A stretch of DNA of 64,000 bases from Hyphomicrobiales bacterium 4NK60-0047b. Its GTDB lineage: Bacteria > Pseudomonadota > Alphaproteobacteria > Rhizobiales > HXMU1428-3. The DNA is taken from assembly GCA_040367435.1 (NCBI GenBank), contig BAABWY010000008.1, positions 106,170-170,169 on the forward strand, written 5' to 3'. The translations under genes were made by a program, and so were the position numbers. The notes under the pieces were generated by a model, which saw only the letters and a list, made by a program, of their open reading frames with translations, made no database searches and was not told the DNA's origin. Shown in pieces: positions 61,268-64,000 of this stretch. Every line of letters starts with the position of its first letter. Within the stretch, counting starts at the first letter, position 1.

Positions 61268-62287
61268 CTAAGCAACACCGGCTCGTAACAAATCGTGAAT
61301 ATGCACAATACCAACCGGGCTGTTATCACGTAGTACAAAGAGAGCCGTAATGCTGGAAGAGTTGATTTGCTCCAGAGCCGCACTTGTGAGCATATCTTCA
61401 GAAATGGTAATCGGATCTGGCTTCATAATTTCAGAAACTGATTTTTTAAGCAAATCACCATCCATATTTCGCCGTAAATCACCATCTGTAATAACACCGA
61501 TAAGGTGATTGCTTGCATTAACAACCCCAAGACAACCAAAACTTTTTTCTGTCATTGTGACAATAGCTTCGCTCATCAATTGATTATCCTGAACCAGCGG
61601 CAAACGGTCCCCATCATGCATTAAATCACTGACATGCTTCAAGCTGGCGCCAAGCTGACCGCCTGGGTGAAACGTTTTAAAATCAGTCGCTGTAAAACCT
61701 TTTGCTTCTAATAATGCAATTGCAAGGGCATCTCCAAGAGCCAGTTGCATTGCCGTAGAGCTCGTAGGCGCTAAACCGTGAGGGCAAGCTTCTTTCACAC
61801 GAGGCAGCACCAACGCTGCATCAGAATTTTTACCAAGTGCGCTTTCTGAGCGAGACGTAATTGAAATTAAGGGAACACGAAACCTCTGAGCATAGTTGAT
61901 AATGCTAGTAAGCTCTGCGGTCTCTCCAGACCACGAAAGAGCAAGGATAATATCATCCTTCGTTATCATGCCAAGGTCACCATGGCTGGCCTCGCTTGGA
62001 TGTACAAAAAAGGCCGGTGTGCCAGTCGAGGCAAAGGTCGCTGCAATCTTTTGCCCAATATGACCGCTTTTGCCAATGCCGCTGATAATGACCCTACCTG
62101 GAGCGTTTTGTATGAGTGAAATCGCTTTAGAGAAAACAGAACCAAGTCCATTTGATAAAAGGGCGCGCAATTCAGCTAATCCATCAATTTCACAATCAAT
62201 AGTACGTAAAGCTGAAGCAACAGCCGGTTCAGGTGCTGAAGAGCTATCTATCTGTTTTTGATTATCTTCTTGCAGTGAAATTGTCAT
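61268..62287 (-). CDS. kdsD: Arabinose-5-phosphate isomerase (KdsD/KpsF)
   Basis: 339 aa. Converts ribulose 5-phosphate to arabinose 5-phosphate, the first step to KDO. The SIS domain has VIISGIGKSGHIGQKIAATFASTGTPAFFVHPSEASHGDLGMI with the sugar-phosphate site, and PTSSTAMQLALGDALAIALL; two CBS domains follow (about 215-270 and 280-335). Together with the KdsC-like phosphatase it supports an LPS-producing envelope. Divergent from the outer membrane barrel gene. Confidence 0.95.
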   Translation of the reverse strand: MTISLQEDNQKQIDSSSAPEPAVASALRTIDCEIDGLAELRALLSNGLGSVFSKAISLIQNAPGRVIISGIGKSGHIGQKIAATFASTGTPAFFVHPSEASHGDLGMITKDDIILALSWSGETAELTSIINYAQRFRVPLISITSRSESALGKNSDAALVLPRVKEACPHGLAPTSSTAMQLALGDALAIALLEAKGFTATDFKTFHPGGQLGASLKHVSDLMHDGDRLPLVQDNQLMSEAIVTMTEKSFGCLGVVNASNHLIGVITDGDLRRNMDGDLLKKSVSEIMKPDPITISEDMLTSAALEQINSSSITALFVLRDNSPVGIVHIHDLLRAGVA

Positions 62288-62458
62288 AAATCCTTAAAAT
62301 CCCAGAAAATTATGATCATCTAATAATCATAATACAAATTAAGCGTAAATAATGACCTTAGATACAACTCAGTACAAGAAAAATAACGGTCCGTTAACCA
62401 TAATTAGGCACTTTATGAAGAGAAGGTTGCGTTAATTTGTTGTGTTAAAGGTGTTATT

Positions 62459-64000
62459 ATGAAGTTCCGTCTTTTCGGCTGGCGTAAAAACAGCGAGAAA
62501 GCCATAAGTAAAGGGCTTGCGCTTGGTGTTTGTTTAGTTGTGTTCTCTCCCAATATCACCGTCGCTCAAGAAGTAAATCCATTTTCAGATCAAGCTGAAC
62601 AGCAATTCAGAAATGAACTTGATCGATATCGCACAAGATCACAAGACAATACTCCTCCAGCCGGACAAAACACTCCGCAAAGAAGAAGAGTTGAGCAAGA
62701 CCGTGCAGGCCAGGAAAATTCACTATTTGAAGACCAGTTTAACCAACCACTCACATCATTTGACCAAGCAGCTGGAAACCGCGAAAACCGGATTGAAGCA
62801 AGCTCAAGAGATTCTGAATTTAGAGATAACCCTTTTGCTACAAGAAGAGGGCAAGATCGTTTCGAGCCAAATGGTGGTGAACTCAGAAATGTTGACCTTA
62901 CAATAGATCGTCGCCAAAGGCAGGGGCGCAGAGGTGCCGATAATGCCAACAACCGCCGTAATGGTCAGGATAGGCAACAGGACCGCGGGGTAAATCAGGA
63001 TACAATTGAAGATCAAAATGCGATTGCAGAACTTGAAGGCCGTAATGGAAATATTCAGCAAGAAGGGAATGCTGATCGCTTTGAAGAAGAGTTCCTCGCA
63101 GCTGAACGAGAGCTAGAAGGCGATGAGCAACAGGCCAGAGATATCAACCCCAGAAATAATAATCAAAGACAAGCAAATAATCGGCAAGGCCAAAGAGGAA
63201 ACCGGCAAAGAGGACAACTGGCAAGAGGTCGGTTAAACGGAAATGCTCAGAGAAATGCCCGAGGAAATGCAAGACAGCAAACAGCTCAAAATGCAGCCGA
63301 ACAAAATTTTGCTGAAAACAATGATATCACGGGCTCTATTCGTAATAATGATTTAGAAGACACTTATGCAGCTGAGGGCAAGAGAGTTGGTTCATTTCTT
63401 ATTTTCCCAGAAGTGACCATCACCGGTATTTTAAGTGATAACCCAACAGCGTCAGTAGATAATGGGCCAGGCGACGAAGCTATTGAGATTGTACCAAACA
63501 TTGTGCTGCAATCAGATTGGGCACGTCATAGTTTGCAATTACAAGGACAACTAAGAAAAAGCTATTATGAAGAACTCTCAAGTGAAAATATCGATGAATT
63601 TTTAGTGTCAGCCACAGGCCGCATTGATATTCAAAACAATCAGTTTCTCGAACTTCAGGTTCGGAAAGAACAAACACAAGATAGCCGTGGTGACATTGAT
63701 AATTTAAATAGCGATGCTCAGCTAGCCAATTTAGACACGTTATTCCTTTCAGCTCTCTATGAATATCAATGGAATAAAACAACCATGCGCCTCACTGGCA
63801 CACTGACTGAGTTTGATTATGAAGATGTCGTTGATGGATTAGGTAACATTATCAACAATGATGATCAGGACTATTTAGAGACAAATTTAACAGCACGCTT
63901 GTCATATACAGTACATTCCGGCCTTTATGTTTATGTTGAAGGGAATTATATTGAAAGAGACTATGATAGCGCTCTGGATGATGATGGATTTCAAAGGGGC
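62459..64000 (+). CDS. Outer membrane beta-barrel protein (BBP2_2-like), 3' end beyond window
   Basis: Frame open from ATG 62459 to the right edge, at least 514 codons. A signal-like segment (GLALGVCLVVFSPNITVAQE) is followed by about 270 residues very rich in Asn, Gln, Arg and Glu, without clear repeats. From about residue 305 the protein changes to alternating beta strands: GSFLIFPEVTITGILSDNPT, WARHSLQLQGQLRKSYYEE, TGRIDIQNNQFLELQV and YVYVEGNYIERDYDSALDDD, the style of BBP2_2 (putative beta-barrel porin 2) proteins linked to polysaccharide loci. Prior gene predictors may miss it because of the edge. Confidence 0.82.
   Translation, partial: MKFRLFGWRKNSEKAISKGLALGVCLVVFSPNITVAQEVNPFSDQAEQQFRNELDRYRTRSQDNTPPAGQNTPQRRRVEQDRAGQENSLFEDQFNQPLTSFDQAAGNRENRIEASSRDSEFRDNPFATRRGQDRFEPNGGELRNVDLTIDRRQRQGRRGADNANNRRNGQDRQQDRGVNQDTIEDQNAIAELEGRNGNIQQEGNADRFEEEFLAAERELEGDEQQARDINPRNNNQRQANNRQGQRGNRQRGQLARGRLNGNAQRNARGNARQQTAQNAAEQNFAENNDITGSIRNNDLEDTYAAEGKRVGSFLIFPEVTITGILSDNPTASVDNGPGDEAIEIVPNIVLQSDWARHSLQLQGQLRKSYYEELSSENIDEFLVSATGRIDIQNNQFLELQVRKEQTQDSRGDIDNLNSDAQLANLDTLFLSALYEYQWNKTTMRLTGTLTEFDYEDVVDGLGNIINNDDQDYLETNLTARLSYTVHSGLYVYVEGNYIERDYDSALDDDGFQRG

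Overview
The window is a 64 kb piece of an AT-rich alphaproteobacterial chromosome, most likely a marine low-GC relative of the Hyphomicrobiales/Rhodobiales. The assignment rests on gene content: glnE beside a PAS histidine kinase and pepN, aroK next to xerD and accA, an NDUFAF5-type methyltransferase, paired DUF1254/DUF1214 proteins, a BBP2_2 outer membrane barrel and, above all, a complete RcGTA-type gene transfer agent (GTA) cluster. GC content was judged by eye, not computed. No tRNA, rRNA, CRISPR array or transposase gene was found.

Layout. 1-21 kb is core genome: aroK (cut by the left edge), xerD, accA, two tandem L,D-transpeptidases, an SLC13/RCK transporter, secA, a parvulin, argJ, mutT, an orphan Flp pilin, a methyltransferase, a DUF1254/DUF1214 pair, a PBP1A-type penicillin-binding protein and a YcgN protein. 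21.5-38.3 kb is the GTA: small and large terminase, portal, protease, capsid, connector, adaptor, tail terminator, major tail protein, two tail chaperones, a short tape measure, DUF2460, DUF2163, NlpC/P60 and the 1318-residue tip protein. It ends in a lysis module with a fused CHAP-like/GH108/membrane endolysin. There is no integrase, replication gene or repressor, which fits a GTA rather than a prophage. 38.4-52.4 kb holds two two-component systems around a glycine-zipper lipoprotein and a DegP protease, then glnE, an EF-hand / ECF sigma / anti-sigma-like / CpxP-like cluster and a PAS histidine kinase. 52.5-64 kb holds pepN, kdsC-like and kdsD genes for KDO synthesis, a Tat-exported metallo-beta-lactamase-fold protein, a tRNA-dihydrouridine synthase, motA/motB and the start of a large outer membrane barrel protein.

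The most unusual content is non-coding. A family of short hairpin repeats has a conserved TWGTGG loop, a TGAA bulge and stems that change in a compensatory way. It occurs at four places (12.5, 21.2, 59.1 and 61.1 kb), always on the + strand. At 21.1-21.4 kb six tandem copies lie between a consensus sigma-70 promoter (TTGACA, 17 bp, TATAAA) and an intrinsic terminator, 44 bases before the first GTA gene. This looks like a repeat-built small RNA or a terminated leader of the GTA operon. At 58.8-59.1 kb a different element of about 110 bp occurs twice; four hairpins are kept by compensatory or G-U changes while the linkers stay identical. A 181 bp element with perfect 18 bp terminal inverted repeats lies between two GTA tail genes.
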